Shown here piece after piece: positions 43,150 through 56,407 of a stretch of 64,000 nt of DNA. Numbering within the stretch: the first letter of the stretch is position 1; every line of letters starts with the position of its first letter. Source of the DNA: Corydoras sp. C115 (lineage: Eukaryota; Chordata; Actinopteri; Siluriformes; Callichthyidae); the NCBI GenBank assembly GCA_019802505.1, contig JAFMOC010000007.1, forward strand, positions 14,497,001 through 14,561,000. The letters are read 5' to 3'. The notes beneath the pieces are model-generated. The model saw only the letters and a list, made by a program, of their open reading frames with translations, did not search any database and was not told the origin of the DNA. The position numbers were made by a program, and so were the translations under genes.

Positions 43150-44839
43150 TTTTCAAAAAAACTTGTTTGAGTGCATTCACAATTTTGCCACATTGTACCA
43201 TATTGCACTTTTTAAATTTGGAATTGCAGACCTGAGAAGCAGCTCTCTGAGCCACCCAGTGCAGACAAAAATAACAATAGAGAAAAAAATAACATTAACA
43301 TTAGATTTTCTTTTTCCACCATTCCGTTTCATTTAGACACCAAGTCCATCATTTCAACAAGTATTGCAAAATGTGGATAAACAACAGCTCAAACTAAAAA
43401 ATACTGTGTGTATGTCTGAGGATGTCTGTGGAATTTGATGCGTGCTAATAGATTTATCTGTTCTAGTTGTAAAGTGAAGTTTGAGTTGATATATTTACTG
43501 AAGAATGGGTTGCAGTGTGCTATGTACTCTGTAGTATCTGTACTAAATGGTTCTGGTTTAAGATCTAGCACAGGCAAGTAGTCAGAAAGCTAAGTAGAAG
43601 AGGACAACAGTAGAAAACTAGTTAAAAAAATGTATAGGTAGTGTACAATGCATTATCATTAAAGATGAGAATGCGAAGATAATTAGAAATATTTTAAACA
43701 CATTTTATTTATACTTTGATAAGATTATACCTACTTGTCATTCCATATGTAACATTTACACGGCAATGAAATGCAAAGTGCATTTAATGTTTTCATTAGG
43801 GCACTTAAGTGTTACAAGCTTACCCAAGGGTCAAACAGAGGATGCATGCTGGGACTCAAACCTGCAACCTAATAGTCAATAATCAGAGGCTATTGAAGGA
43901 AGATAGTTATTTTTTCTATTCAAATTGCCAAGATAAGATATCTCCATCATATGGAACAAATGACTCATTCTAAAATTTGCTTATAAAATATACAGATATT
44001 TATATAAAATATAGCTATATTTCACTACTACAAAATATTTTTCTTTGAATAGCATAGAGATAAGTGGAGCACTTCTGATTGAGATGGCACTGCTGGATCA
44101 CTGCTGGCACTGGCAAAGTGAATTGGCCCTCATATATAAACATTAAGATGGTCAACATTTAGAATATGGCTCTGCTACCTGCCTACTACCTATAAGTGAG
44201 CCACAAGTGGTCTATATACAAAAACTAAACTCAAGCGGTCCATGTTCCAAAACACCTCTGATTCACATCTGGTGAAAAATTTGGCAGTGGTACCCACATG
44301 TTATTTATTTTTGGCTGATGTACGCCCCTGATCTGGTGCATGTGTGGCTCACCTCCTCCAACTGCCCCGTTATTTGAATTGGGTTTTTAACAATAATACT
44401 AATAATTATAACAAAATTACATAAAGCCTTTAAAGGTCCATATTTAAAGCAAGATCACCTAATGAGTGTAGATTTGCTGTTTACTATCGGTCTTTAACCT
44501 CGGAGCAGATGCTTGCAGATTACAGACTGGATTATTCTATTTTGCATTTACATTGCTTAGACATAAGGACCAGATCAGTAAAATATGTTAGCAATAATAA
44601 TAATTAATTTTTTCCCTAAAATTCAAAATGTATTCTACTAAGCAATAAAACTGTTTGCTTTATAATAATTGTAATTACTATAATTGCATTTACATGCTAT
44701 TTAAAAGCCATATTATCATAAAGCAAACATTTAGACTTATGTAATTTATTTCAGTTTAATAGATAATGCTCAGGTTTATATGCATAACATTTACTAATCG
44801 AATTTACTTATCAAATAATAATAAACCAAACAAAGTGAA
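43150..44839. other. No gene; start of a repeat-poor interval
   Basis: No confident repeat. A stretch at 43797-43895 faintly resembles a SINE in minus orientation but not enough to call. Confidence 0.4.
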
Positions 44840-45260
44840 TAATAACTGACTTGAGTCCTCCAACCCCTGCATGCATAAAAACTCTGTCCATCTTCTTCTC
44901 CTACCCCCCATCCCCCTCTCTGCTATCTGTCTGTGCAGAGCATCTGCTGCCCAGAGAAGAGGGGGAACATGGGAGCACATTAGTCACCAGATGTCACCTT
45001 TCGCTGCCAGCCCTATCGAACAGGCAAGCAGACAATGCCGCATGCATAGCGAACATCTGACTGAAGTACTCCTCTGTGGCTGAACAGCACACATTTGCTG
45101 GAATGACTGGCTCTGCAGAACCAAGTGGCACCTACTGTTCCCCTTGCATGGCCGCTGTCACAGCATTTCACTACCTGTCACACAGTGTATGGCTGCTGAT
45201 CACTCTAATTCCTGCACTCATATTACTGTACTACTTATGAGATCACAGTTGTGTTATTAT
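44840..45260. other. Possible conserved non-coding sequence
   Basis: Less AT-rich than its surroundings, free of repeats, with two overlapping plus-strand frames of about 70 codons lacking domains. 'gtcaccagatgtcacc' contains an E-box (CAGATG) between two GTCACC words. Conservation cannot be tested here. Confidence 0.3.
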
Positions 45261-46779
<1,519 letters not shown>

Positions 46780-46985
46780 CAGAGGGTATTAATGCAGAAG
46801 GAGGAATATCCATTTAATCATGTCCTCCCTGCAGGCTGTGTTGATAAAAATGACAGCGGTCGCACATTACTAATTCCACCACTGTCACTACCCATAGTCA
46901 CTTAACTTGCAAATGAACCACATTAATGACACCTGCCTGACAGGCCAAGCATATACACATAATCTAAAAAAAAAAAAAAAAAAGA
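46780..46985. other. Possible conserved non-coding sequence, ends in poly-A
   Basis: 'aggaggaatatccatttaat', 'tgttgataaaaatgacagcg' and 'caaatgaaccacattaatga' suggest homeobox-type sites without any repeat. An A run of 18 closes it at 46966-46983. Confidence 0.3.
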
Positions 46986-47946
46986 TGTTTTGTGTAACAC
47001 CTTAATGTAAAAATGATGACACTATAAACTGATGTGGCCTTTCACAGTTTGTAATTAAGTTGACATTTGTAGAAAAAAATAATTAACTGGCAATAGCAAG
47101 TAAGTCATGTACCTCCAGCTTTTAAGTATTTATTTACATACTACCTTCTAATTGAGTTGCTTCCAATTGTTTTTTATCAAATGGGGCCCTCCTTTAAAAA
47201 ACTAAGAAAAGCTATGTCCCAACACCACCTCCCCCAGTTTGCACATACTCAGACCAAAAGAACAAAGTGGTTCTAATATCAAAAGTGGCCACCAATTGTA
47301 GCTTACGTTTACAATTTTTTAAGACAGCTGATTTGATTTAAAAATCAAATAGAAGTTTCATTTTTCCAACAACCAAAAACCATCCTCACATCAGGGAAAG
47401 TCTTACACACTCCCGCTAATGTTTGAACCCACGGTTAGGGAACCATGGTTCCAAATACAGCTGCACATACAATAATAAACATTTTTTAAATCTGAATGCA
47501 AAGTAATAGTTTATATTAAAAAATCACATTATGTAATATATAACAAAGTAATAACATTAACCAAAGAACGGCTTCTCTCTCACTAAAAGAAAGCACTAGG
47601 ATAAATGTTTTTTGGCTCCCCCTGCTGTTGATGAACTTGGCTGGCATAAAAATTAAGAACATGGTACTTTTGACAGGTTATGACTGGTAGGCATTACAAT
47701 CGGCAACACAGCACTAACATTTACTATTTAGCTCTCAGCTAGCCACATACAAAAGTCAAGTAGCATAAGTTTCCAGTTTATTGTTTTAGCCTTTCACGTG
47801 TTGAAATCCTTACAAAAACTTGTTTTTTGTTTTTCTGGGCAAAGAGGTTATCTGCTAAGGAAGTATCCATTAAAAATTTCAGTCTTTAAGACACTGGTAC
47901 AATTCCGCATTTAGGATCGCTGCTAGTAGCATTGTAATTACATATA
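46986..47946. other. No gene; 14-bp palindrome at 47439-47452
   Basis: AT-rich. Holds the perfect palindrome GGAACCATGGTTCC. No element recognised. Confidence 0.45.
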
Positions 47947-48232
47947 ATCAGCCTTAGAGGCATTTCTTTCATTTTAATCAGGTTTATCGGTACTTATTAA
48001 TTGCTTGGAGCTGAAAAATCCCTTTTCATCATTGACCAGCCTTGAAGGCATCTAATAGAAAGTCTATTTTGTGGTTTATCAGCCTTAAAGGCATGTGCAA
48101 TTAATCAAACTGGGAGTTTTTTTTAATTCTACTTAGCACACTATGTATTATATTTTATAACAAGCCTGGAGTTTTCAGCTTACTGTATTTAATCTCATAC
48201 TATTTGCTTGTTATTATCAGCCCGAGAGACCT
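47947..48232. repeat. Dispersed short motif, AGCCTTRRAGGCAT, four copies
   Basis: Copies: 'atcagccttagaggcat' (47947), 'accagccttgaaggcat' (48035), 'atcagccttaaaggcat' (48078), and a degraded 'atcagcccgagagacct' (48216). Each has an inverted GCCTT/AAGGC core. The spacers are AT-rich and not obviously repeated. No known family. Confidence 0.6.
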
Positions 48233-48676
48233 ATGTATTTTAATATCTTGGCAGGATTTTGCACAAGACTAACAATTTAGTTATCAACTTTTCCAATATT
48301 ACCATCAACGCTTTCATTAATAATAGTATAGTTTAAGTAGCCCTTCTTACCAGTGATCAGACCAGGGTCTCAAACAAAATCAAACTGAACCTACAGAGAC
48401 CAGGACAGGCTAACTTAACTTACGACCTCTAGAGTGAGAGAGGTCCTGGGCAGGGTATATATAACCAAGAAAGGAACAAATGACAACTTAAGATAAACAA
48501 GCTGATAACAAAAATAAAGAAAACAAGGAATGCAAACTCAGGAATTAGTTACATAACACAAACAAGGCATGGTGGCCATGGGAAACTGAACTCTAACTCA
48601 AAAACAATACAGTCCCTGAAAGAGTGGTAAGTGCACCTGTGAGCCTTTAAGGTTTTTAACTTATTGTCTTCAGTCT
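48233..48676. other. No gene or recognised repeat
   Basis: Nothing recognised. Confidence 0.5.
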
Positions 48677-48965
48677 CCAGTGGCATGGTGGCTTAGTATT
48701 TAACACGTTTGCCTCTCAGGGCTATTTTAGATTCCATGTTTCTGTTTCTATGTCCCATGTCTGTGTGGGTTTCCAGCAGGTTCTCCGGTTTTCTCCCATG
48801 GTCCAAAAAGCATTAAATGCTCTAAATTGCTCTATATAGAGTTTGTTTGTGTCTTTCTGTGTGATCTGCCCAGCACCCCAAAACGTTCTCCACTGGATGG
48901 GCATGGGGAACCCCCCTACGACCCTAGTAGAGGATTAAGCAGAAGATAATGAATGAATTAATGAA
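48677..48965 (+). mobile_element. Family A SINE with box B lost
   Basis: Head 'agtggcatggtggcttagta', then a degraded segment where box B should be ('ctattttagattccatg'), central domain, and the tail 'gaagataatgaatgaattaa'. Internal deletions shorten it. Confidence 0.9.
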
Positions 48966-49171
48966 TTTCTTAAGTGTTATAATCATTTGTCAGTTGCTGT
49001 CAATCTTAGTTTTATTAATCAGCCTTTCAGAAGACTATAAAAAGTATTCATTGTGATGCCTTCTGAGGCATCCTGCTTGGTATCCTGATTTGTCCATGTA
49101 TTTTACATGCTAACATTCAATGCTTTTAGATATTTTAGGACTCAAACTTTAGAAAAATCAAACTTTAGCAA

Positions 49172-49303
49172 TGCCCAGCGATGGATTGGCGCCCTGTCCT
49201 GGGTCTATCTGCCCAGCGCCCAGGACTTTCTCCCCTGGATGGGCATGGGGAACCTCACCGCGACCCTAATAGAGGATAAAGCAGAAGATAATGAATGAAT
49301 GAA
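49172..49303 (+). mobile_element. 5'-truncated family A SINE with 12-bp target duplication
   Basis: Starts 'tgcccagcgatggattggcg' and runs to the GAAT tail. The direct repeat 'aaactttagcaa' lies at 49160-49171 and 49304-49315. The sequence is close to consensus, so the insertion is young, and the truncation coincides with that of the copies at 6128 and 28922. Confidence 0.95.
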
Positions 49304-49315
49304 AAACTTTAGCAA

Positions 49316-49439
49316 AGCCTGACAATTAACACATTCAAACACACTTAATTTGTCTAAACAGCTAGCTTTCAATTGTCGATACTGCTTTCAAAAACCCAAA
49401 AGTTATGCTAATTGGCAAAAAAATTAATTAGAGCAATGT
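49316..49439. other. Spacer
   Basis: No recognised feature. Confidence 0.5.
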
Positions 49440-49800
49440 CGTGGGCCTTTCCAGAAGTACTGCCTTCTAGTCGTCACTAAGGAACTAACAGTCCCTTGTG
49501 CACAGTGAAAGTGGTTGTATTAGACATTCCTAGTTTGCAGCGCATCATGCACTTGCGCAATAAATCATTCATGAGACAATGATTTATGACACACTGGAAA
49601 TAATGACACCCATTACAGTTGAATTGCAGCTGCTAATACAATATTAGAGGAGGAAAGCATCCATTACGGAATCCAGAGTAGCATGTATATATCATACACA
49701 AAATAAATGCTCCTCGGGCCTCTGCCATGTAAAATGAGTTTTTCCTGAAACAAAAAGTTGGCCATAAAACAACGAACCACCCCCATATGTAAATTAAATA
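49440..49800. promoter_or_regulatory. Candidate regulatory element with inverted PBX/HOX-like sites
   Basis: An inverted pair ATAAATCATT (49560-49569) and AATGATTTAT (49578-49587) with an 8-base spacer contains TGATTTAT, a composite PBX-HOX site, on both strands. The neighbourhood is repeat-free and mixed in composition ('gcgcatcatgcacttgcgca', 'gaattgcagctgctaataca'). Regulation is inferred from motifs. Confidence 0.35.
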
Positions 49801-50317
49801 ATGCAGAAAAGAATAGAGATTTAATTGGATCTGAAAAAGACAGATCTTGTTGAAAAATATTGCTTTTTACAGATAATCTCATCTGATATGTTTGAAGGTT
49901 AGTTCATTTTGTATTCTCTTCTTTCACATACATAAAATTAACAAAAAAGATACATCAACTTAGAATGGCTTTTAACGCAGTAATAGGATCCCATGAGTTT
50001 ATGCTAAGTCCAGCATCAGATTTGTACTTGAATATGACTGAAACATTTAGATTCAACCTTAATGCATTATGGATATTAAAAGAGCATAGAAGAGCAGTTC
50101 ATAATTGTGAACACACATAAATGTACAAAAACAAGTACAAAGCAAGTAGCACACAATATTTAAACATAATATATCCATTATTCTTTGTCTGGGAATTTAA
50201 AATATATATATTGATAAATGTCATGAGAACTCATTATCTACAATGTGCCATATGGTAATATCATAAAAAGTCAGATAAGCCAGTTTATTTTTCCTAAACA
50301 ACAATTTTGAGAGTACA
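49801..50317. other. No gene or recognised repeat
   Basis: AT-rich. Confidence 0.5.
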
Positions 50318-50515
50318 GTGCTGCAGAAGTTAGCACTCACCTCACAAAATGTACTGAGTTTGATTTTTGAGTATATACAGTAGAGAGTGCATGATTTCCT
50401 CATATCTGTGTGGGTGTCCTCCCACGGTCCAAAAGAATGCTAGTAAATGGGGGATACTAAATTAGCCTTTAGGTATGAATGTGTCTGTACAGTGATTGAA
50501 TAATAATCTGTCCAT
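50318..50515 (+). mobile_element. Old V-SINE copy, diverged
   Basis: 'gcagaagttagcactcacct', 'tgtgtgggtgtcctcccacg', 'gtccaaaagaatgctagtaa' and 'gtctgtacagtgattgaata' keep the order of the V-SINE head, central domain and body, but differ from the main family A. Perhaps an older subfamily. Confidence 0.6.
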
Positions 50516-51487
50516 CTTTCTCCCTATGAGCACTGGCTACCCATTTATAATTATTATTATGTAATAAATAATAATGAGACATTATTACTAAAAAAAACTT
50601 TTTTATATATTTAAAATATTGTTTATTTTTTAAACTTTGTTTGTTGCCTTTTAAACTTTTGTTTGTTGCCTATTATTGCCAACAAATAATAGCTTTTGCG
50701 GTTCCTAATGCATTGCTTTTTGTAGCTAGGGCTCACTTGTAAAAACTTAATGCAATAACCATTGTTGAGTAATTAAACTAATTTTAAAAGCAAAATATAT
50801 ATATAAAGCAATAAAAAGTAAATAAAGCAGATAGTACTTAGTGAGAATTGTGAGAGCAAGTGGTGGAGACTTAGCTTGTTTTTATTATGCACTGTGCAGT
50901 TTTTGTCTGGGCAAATCACAGCCGGTGCCAGGCCCAGGATACAGTGTGCATGATTAGAATTCTACCAGACCTGCATGGCCTCTGCAAATTACTTACCAGA
51001 TCCTGGGGGCTTTTAAAAGCCAGCACATTTTACATATTAGCACCTAGCAACCAGCACAAGCACAATAGCAGAACCAGTGCCAACTATTGGAAATATTTAA
51101 TACAAAAATGTCTAAAAACAGTGTGAGATATACATTTCCCTTGTACAACATCGCTTTATATTTACAAACCCTCTCATTTGTAATTAATAGTTTTTTTAGG
51201 ACTAATATTAACGTACACAAATAATAAGTATTAAATAAATGTAATTTGCTTAAAAACCAGCTTGATTCTTTCTGAGATTCTGAAATCCAAGTCATGACTA
51301 ATTTTAAAGCGCTGTTGATTATTTTGGTGAATATTAACATTTTAATTAAGTGCATGCTGTGTGAATATCCTACAATAACATGTTTATATATTTTTGTTTT
51401 TTAAATTACTTCTCTTAATAGATATATCTATAACATTGATAAGATGTATCTTTTTAACTTTCTCAATTACTGTCACTTTTGCTATTG
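50516..51487. other. No gene or recognised repeat
   Basis: AT-rich, with a local repeat 'ttgtttgttgcctttta' at about 50638-50670. The 103-codon minus-strand frame at 51044-51355 has no motif. Confidence 0.45.
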
Positions 51488-51535
51488 ATAATGTGAATTA
51501 CCCTATTGTGGGACCAATAAAGGATTATCTTATAA
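51488..51535 (+). mobile_element. LINE 3' tail fragment
   Basis: 'gtgaattaccctattgtggg' followed by 'accaataaaggattatctta' is the typical end of a fish CR1/RTE-like LINE (gaatttccc..ttgtgggac.aataaagg). Confidence 0.7.
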
Positions 51536-52249
51536 TGAAGAATATTTAGAGACTTTGTACTGGCAATATGGGGTTAACTTGATTTTTGTTTTTGGCTATA
51601 ACTAGAGGTTACATATCAAATTTGTTTAGTTGGTGCAAACATAAATTAGACAACAAAGTCCTTTTCTCACCCAAAATAACATTTAAGGGTAAGAAATTCT
51701 GGTGGGTAAAGTGGGAATTCCAGTAAAGGTAAAAGTAAGAGTAATTGAAGTGACAGCAGAAACTCTCTAATGTTGATTCATGTTTTATGCACAAGAAAGT
51801 ACTCAGTATGGTGTTTACATATGCTTAATGACTTCACTGCAGCTATTGAGGAAAGTGATCAAACTTGCGCAAAGAAAATAAAGATAAATTCTTTACATGT
51901 GGTTAAAATGTATTTAGAGGCAGAAAATAACAATGTCTTTTATTTATGATCAATTCAGACAGAACAATCATTCTTTTTGGCAACTTTATATTTAAGCCTA
52001 TACACAAACAACAAAAAAATTATTTTAAAAAATAATAATAAAAAAAAAAGATTTACCTTTATTCTATTGACTGATTATTTTTCCAATAAACAATGTTTGC
52101 ATTGGACTTCATTGGGCTCCAGGCACTACAGGTAACTCATTTATAGGGCGCTGTTTGTTTTGGTATGAGGTAGTAGCACTTGTTAGGTGCCACACTGGGA
52201 AAAGTAAAGACAAGGTCATTCTTGTGTTCACAATTTGGACATGCTCTGC
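51536..52249. other. No gene or recognised repeat
   Basis: AT-rich. Confidence 0.5.
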
Positions 52250-52910
52250 TTCAAGGAGTAGCGCAGCAGTGCTGTATTAAGGATGGAATCTCAGTGCTTT
52301 GTATGGACAAATACCAACACGCAGTTTGAACTACTTCAGCTCACTGGGGCACACTGACATTGACATACTCCTTGGCTCAGTGCTGCGTTCACTCTATAAG
52401 AAAGATCAGGGCAAACTCTGCTCTCCCTTTCTCTTTTATCCGCAGCTGCCCCTGGAGGAGAGCTGAAGCGGCCCTGCCATCTGCTTACTCCGTCTGGAAG
52501 AGCCAGAACAGCCGCCCAGGCCCAGATGACGGTGCTGGCCAGCCGAACCTCCACAGTCTTGAATAATAAACGTCCACCCCATCCCTCTAACTGTTCCATC
52601 TTTCCTTGTTTTTCCTCTTCCCTCCCTGGGCAGTGATGCAGCAACTTAATGTGGCAGTGGTTCGGTGAGCTCACTTGCTGTTCTTCCATGCATTTTTAAG
52701 TGAGTAAAAAGGAGGAGGAGAGTAAGAGAGAAAGAGATAGAGGCTGAGGGAAAGAGAAAGCACCCCTGAGAGCGGGCGTCAATGCTGCTGAGAAGAGCCT
52801 CATTTTCCGATGCCATCTGTTACCAGTCCCTGAGTTGAAAGCCCCATTTATGTCATCTTTTCTAATGCCACACAGGCAAAGCAAAGCAAGTACTGTGCTC
52901 AATCACTCCA
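52250..52910. other. GC-richer stop-poor region, unexplained
   Basis: The only extended GC-richer stretch of the second half. A minus-strand frame at 52336-52689 (117 codons, Met start) and a plus-strand frame at 52360-52566 overlap. The minus-strand product has no recognised domain or signal peptide. It could be conserved regulatory sequence, a non-coding RNA exon, or simply GC-rich unique DNA. Confidence 0.35.
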
Positions 52911-53029
52911 CTGTTGCTCATTCTACAAGTCTTCAACCACCTGACTCAAGTGTTTCACCAGTCATTATATTCACTGAGCAACATTTATCACCAGCAGTCA
53001 AATTCAACTGATTAACAGCAATTTACAAA

Positions 53030-53215
53030 TCTGCCACAGACACTCGGCTTATGATCTGAGCTTTGCCTTAAGCCTTCATCAGTTTGACATGATGCTAACA
53101 CCACCATGCTTCAGTGTCAGGTAGGTGATGTCAATGTAAATTGAGTAATGGGTTTCTACAAAATATCAGAATCAAAGACCAAAGTTACTTATCTGTCTCA
53201 TCTGTCAAAAGGTAA
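53030..53215 (-). pseudogene. Tc1-like transposase fragment
   Basis: 'gatgctaacaccaccatgct' with 'tcagtgtcaggtaggtgat' and 'gtctcatctgtca' is the reverse of a Tc1-like transposase block that usually reads 'gatgctgccaccaccatgct' and 'gtctcatctgacca'. Everything else has decayed. Confidence 0.6.
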
Positions 53216-53574
53216 GTCATTTGGTAAACTGACCTGAATTTCGTCTTAATTACGACAGTTTCCTTCTTACTTTGTAGATTTTTACTCATTGCCTTAATTA
53301 TATGATGTGTTTCACTCATTTAAGTGGCTCTTTTAAACTTTGGCTGTTATTAAACATGGATAAATATAGGAATTATTTAGTTAACGTCTGGGCATTCATA
53401 GACATGACACAATTTACTCTATCTGGACCTCATTTTACAACTTGTGCCATGTTTTAAAGCAAAAACAAAATGAAATTTAAGTGTGCCCAAAAGATATGTA
53501 CATGACAGAACTGTCTAAGCAGGGGTATCACAGCTTTAAATAAAATGAAAGATCATTGAAGAAGGTTAAATAAT
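53216..53574. other. No gene or recognised repeat
   Basis: Between two transposon relics; AT-rich. Confidence 0.45.
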
Positions 53575-53690
53575 AACATCACAGAGCAGGTATTATTTAG
53601 ATGGTGGACCCTTCTTAGCAATGTAGTGACACTGACTGGTGGTGGTGTGTTAGTGTTGTGCTGCAAAAGAGTAGCATTGTTGTTAACAAC
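53575..53690. mobile_element. Family P fragment
   Basis: 'cagagcaggtattatttaga' with 'tggtggaccc', 'agtgacactgactggtggtg' and 'gtgtgttagtgttgtgctg' is the arm-to-centre part of the palindromic element. Confidence 0.7.
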
Positions 53691-53699
53691 TCTATACAT

Positions 53700-54035
53700 C
53701 TACCATCAGATTTCACATTTATGTAAACAAGGTTTTTAATCCTCTAAAAGTGATAGAAGTCTCAGTAAAGTATTTTGCAACATGTCATCGTTTTACACAT
53801 TGTATGCCACTGCAAACAAATTCAAATGGATTGTATAGATTTTCCAGCAAAACCAAGTTTGTGCCATGGTATTCTAATCTGAACCCTAAAGAAAACCCAT
53901 GGGGTGCACATGTGAACTTACAATGCTGTTCACTGTTGACATTGTTGAGAAAGTTAAACTTAAATTCCCTGTTCTGTAGTCTAGCATGTCATCATCAGAA
54001 GTATTATTGTAGAGGTGCTAATAATTTTGGCATAT
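53700..54035 (+). pseudogene. Tc1-like transposon relic with C-terminal transposase block
   Basis: The frame at 53750-54040 contains a block reading WYSNLNPKENPWG (near 53865-53905), which corresponds to the SPDLNPIENLWG segment around the last catalytic acid of Tc1-like transposases. The end 'aggtgctaataattttggca' is the inverted-repeat terminus (usually 'gggtgccaataattttggca'). The open frame of 96 codons is an accident of a decayed gene, not a functional protein. Confidence 0.75.
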
Positions 54036-54089
54036 GCTAATATGTTAAAAGTGACTTCTATTTTTTCTTAGCTTATTCGTTAAAATAGT

Positions 54090-54325
54090 CACAGCTGACC
54101 AGACAGACACACGGACAAACATCTTTACACCTAGGAGAATTCTGAATTTCCAGTTCACCTAATAGCACGTCTTTGGACTGGACTGTGGGGGAAAAAAACA
54201 AAGTTCATTGTGGAAAGTCATACAGACGCTGAGAAAACATGCAATTTCCATACAGAAAGAACCTTGACCGCCCTACCTGAGAACCAAAGCCAGGACATTT
54301 CTGCTGCGAGGCAAGAGTAAAACCA
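54090..54325 (-). mobile_element. Old V-SINE copy, minus strand
   Basis: 'tccagttcacctaatagcac' with 'gtctttggactggactgtgg', 'acgctgagaaaacatgcaat' and 'accaaagccaggacatttct' with 'gctgcgaggcaagag' follow the V-SINE order in reverse. More like DANA than family A, so probably an older subfamily. Confidence 0.7.
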
Positions 54326-55079
54326 ATCTCTGGCAATTAGTTACATAATACAGTTTATTAACAGGAAAAACACATCATGTAATCAAATTGCCTGAAGTCC
54401 TCATTCTTAAGAAAAATGCAAGATGACAGCAAATTACAGGCAAATCTGTTTTTCTATTTATAATTACTTCCAAGAAAAAGAAATCTATTGTCAATGTTTT
54501 TTAAAAACTACTTCAAAAAGCATTCAGTGATGTGGTAATTAGTAACAGACCAGGGGTTATCAGTTAGCTCTCTAAGATCACCAAATCGCCAGTGTGAAAC
54601 CATATCATGGTTGAACTTGCACTCTTACCACAACATTAAAAACAGATGTGCAACATAAAGAAAGAATGTTGTGCTGTACAAATGTGTAAATGTATAATGT
54701 ATAAGGAGCATCATTTAATCGAAGTAGAATCTAATCCTTTGCTAAAACTGCAGTTGAAGGTTAAACTCATTGTTTAAAAGCATATGTTTTGAAGATCCCA
54801 GTGTTTTAAAAACTAAACCTCAAAAACCACAACTACGAAGTTATGATTTCATTCTAAGACTAATAACAGGATTATAACAGTCATTAATGCAGATTACCAC
54901 CTGTCTGCATTTTGGGATTATGTTTGGTGCTGTGCATAGCAATGAAACCACATGAATGAAAAACTCTCCTGCTGTAGGCACATACAGAAATGACAAGCAG
55001 CAGGGGAAGACATGATATGCAAATTAACACCATGCAAAATGTCTTAATGTGATACTTAGTGAACACATCGTTGAGCCAT
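54326..55079. other. No gene or recognised repeat
   Basis: AT-rich. Confidence 0.5.
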
Positions 55080-55560
55080 TAGGCTTATTTGAATGAGTGC
55101 CATTTGCCGAAACCAGGTTAGAGACAGGGAACAGTCCATGTTTTGACATGTCAAATGACTGCAGCAAGTGGTGTGTGTTCTGCATTCAGTCTGTGTTTCC
55201 AGAAAATTCCGCAAGAGCTCCTCTGGCTTTGTGCGAGCCCATTGGCATCCCTCCTCGCATCAAATTCAACATGCCGCTGTTCAATATTTTATTGACACCA
55301 GCCTCAAAGACTGCTGCTACAGTGACACCAGAGATAATTATTTCTTACCACAGTCTTTTTGTTTCAAGACGTTTCCCCCCCCCTCGACATTCAGGCTCTA
55401 ACCATTCCTGTAGAGAATTGTTCTGCATAAATCAGTCAGTGGAATACTGAATCAGCTCCGCCACAGGGAATGTAGTTTTGTGTGCAGTGTGTGCGTGTGA
55501 CTGATTATTGCTACAAGTTGTGCCACAAATTCAGGCCAAAGGAGCCCCCAAGTGGCAGTT
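55080..55560. promoter_or_regulatory. Candidate conserved non-coding element
   Basis: Repeat-free, mixed composition. Contains the perfect palindrome TTTGACATGTCAAA (55142-55155), with two TGACA half-sites typical of TALE homeodomain proteins (MEIS/PREP/TGIF), and 'gagataattatttcttacc'. The 117-codon plus-strand frame at 55097-55450 has no recognised domain and contains a C8 run. Function is a guess from motifs. Confidence 0.35.
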
Positions 55561-55961
55561 CTTGTAACTGAAGATATAAAAAAAAACTTTCACACGTTGG
55601 CTTTGTTTCAGTACTGTGTTAATATGGCCTTACTGACCTCCCTTACATTCCACATTGCAGGAAAGCCTACACCTCTCACTAAAGCTGGACAGGGTTTACA
55701 TCTTCAACATAGATCAAAATAACTGAGCAATTAACACAGCATATAATTTTTGAAATATTACTTTCACATTTGGCTTGAATCATGAGTCTTTTACTTCACC
55801 TATAAATAGCAGAAGAATACTGATTATGAAGGTGACACACCACACATCATAGAAAATGTTATTAAAATCTTATAAAATGACCGATTAGCAACATTTAATA
55901 GCTACACGTGTTATAGGTCTTATTCCCAGGATCAAGTTGCAGTCCTTAGGGATAAGAACAT
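55561..55961. other. No gene or recognised repeat
   Basis: AT-rich. Confidence 0.5.
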
Positions 55962-56302
55962 CTCATCTCATTATCTTTTACTTGATCCCTTACTAAGATG
56001 GTGGTGGTGGTGGGCGGGAGTTCACCGTACTCATCCAGGGGAAAATGTTTCGGGCACTGGGTAGATACACCCAGGACAATTGCTTGGCGCACACACACAC
56101 ACAAACACTCACACACTATATGGGGTAATTTATAGCAGCCAATTTACCTTGAATCCATGTTTTTTGGACTGTGGGAGTAATCTGGTAAACCTGGAGAAAA
56201 CCCACACAGACACGGGGAGAAAATGGGAACTCCACTCAGAACGGGATCCAAACTTGGATCCCCAGAGCTGAGAGGAGATGCTAACCACTACCATGACTCT
56301 CA
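55962..56302 (-). mobile_element. Family A SINE
   Basis: Minus-strand copy: 'tctcattatcttttacttga', a GGT-repeat insertion (gatggtggtggtggtgggcg), 'cgggcactgggtagatacac', CA run, 'tttttggactgtgggagtaa', 'gctaaccactaccatgactc'. Moderately diverged. Confidence 0.9.
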
Positions 56303-56407
56303 AATTAAAACATGTAAACAATAAAAGTGTTGCAATATTCTATTAAGACCAAAATATGCTGCTGTCCCTTGTTAATTAGAAAACAGTAGGTGTTGTTGAG
56401 TGGAAAG

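Noticed and set aside
43797..43895. Family B SINE in minus orientation
   Set aside because: Words such as 'gggactcaaacctgcaacct' are suggestive, but no tail or head aligns well enough.
52336..52689. Protein-coding exon on the minus strand
   Set aside because: No domain, no homologue recognised, and an overlapping open frame on the other strand; composition alone can explain it.
55097..55450. Protein-coding exon on the plus strand
   Set aside because: Stop-free for 117 codons, but no recognised domain and a C8 run inside; kept only as a non-coding candidate.
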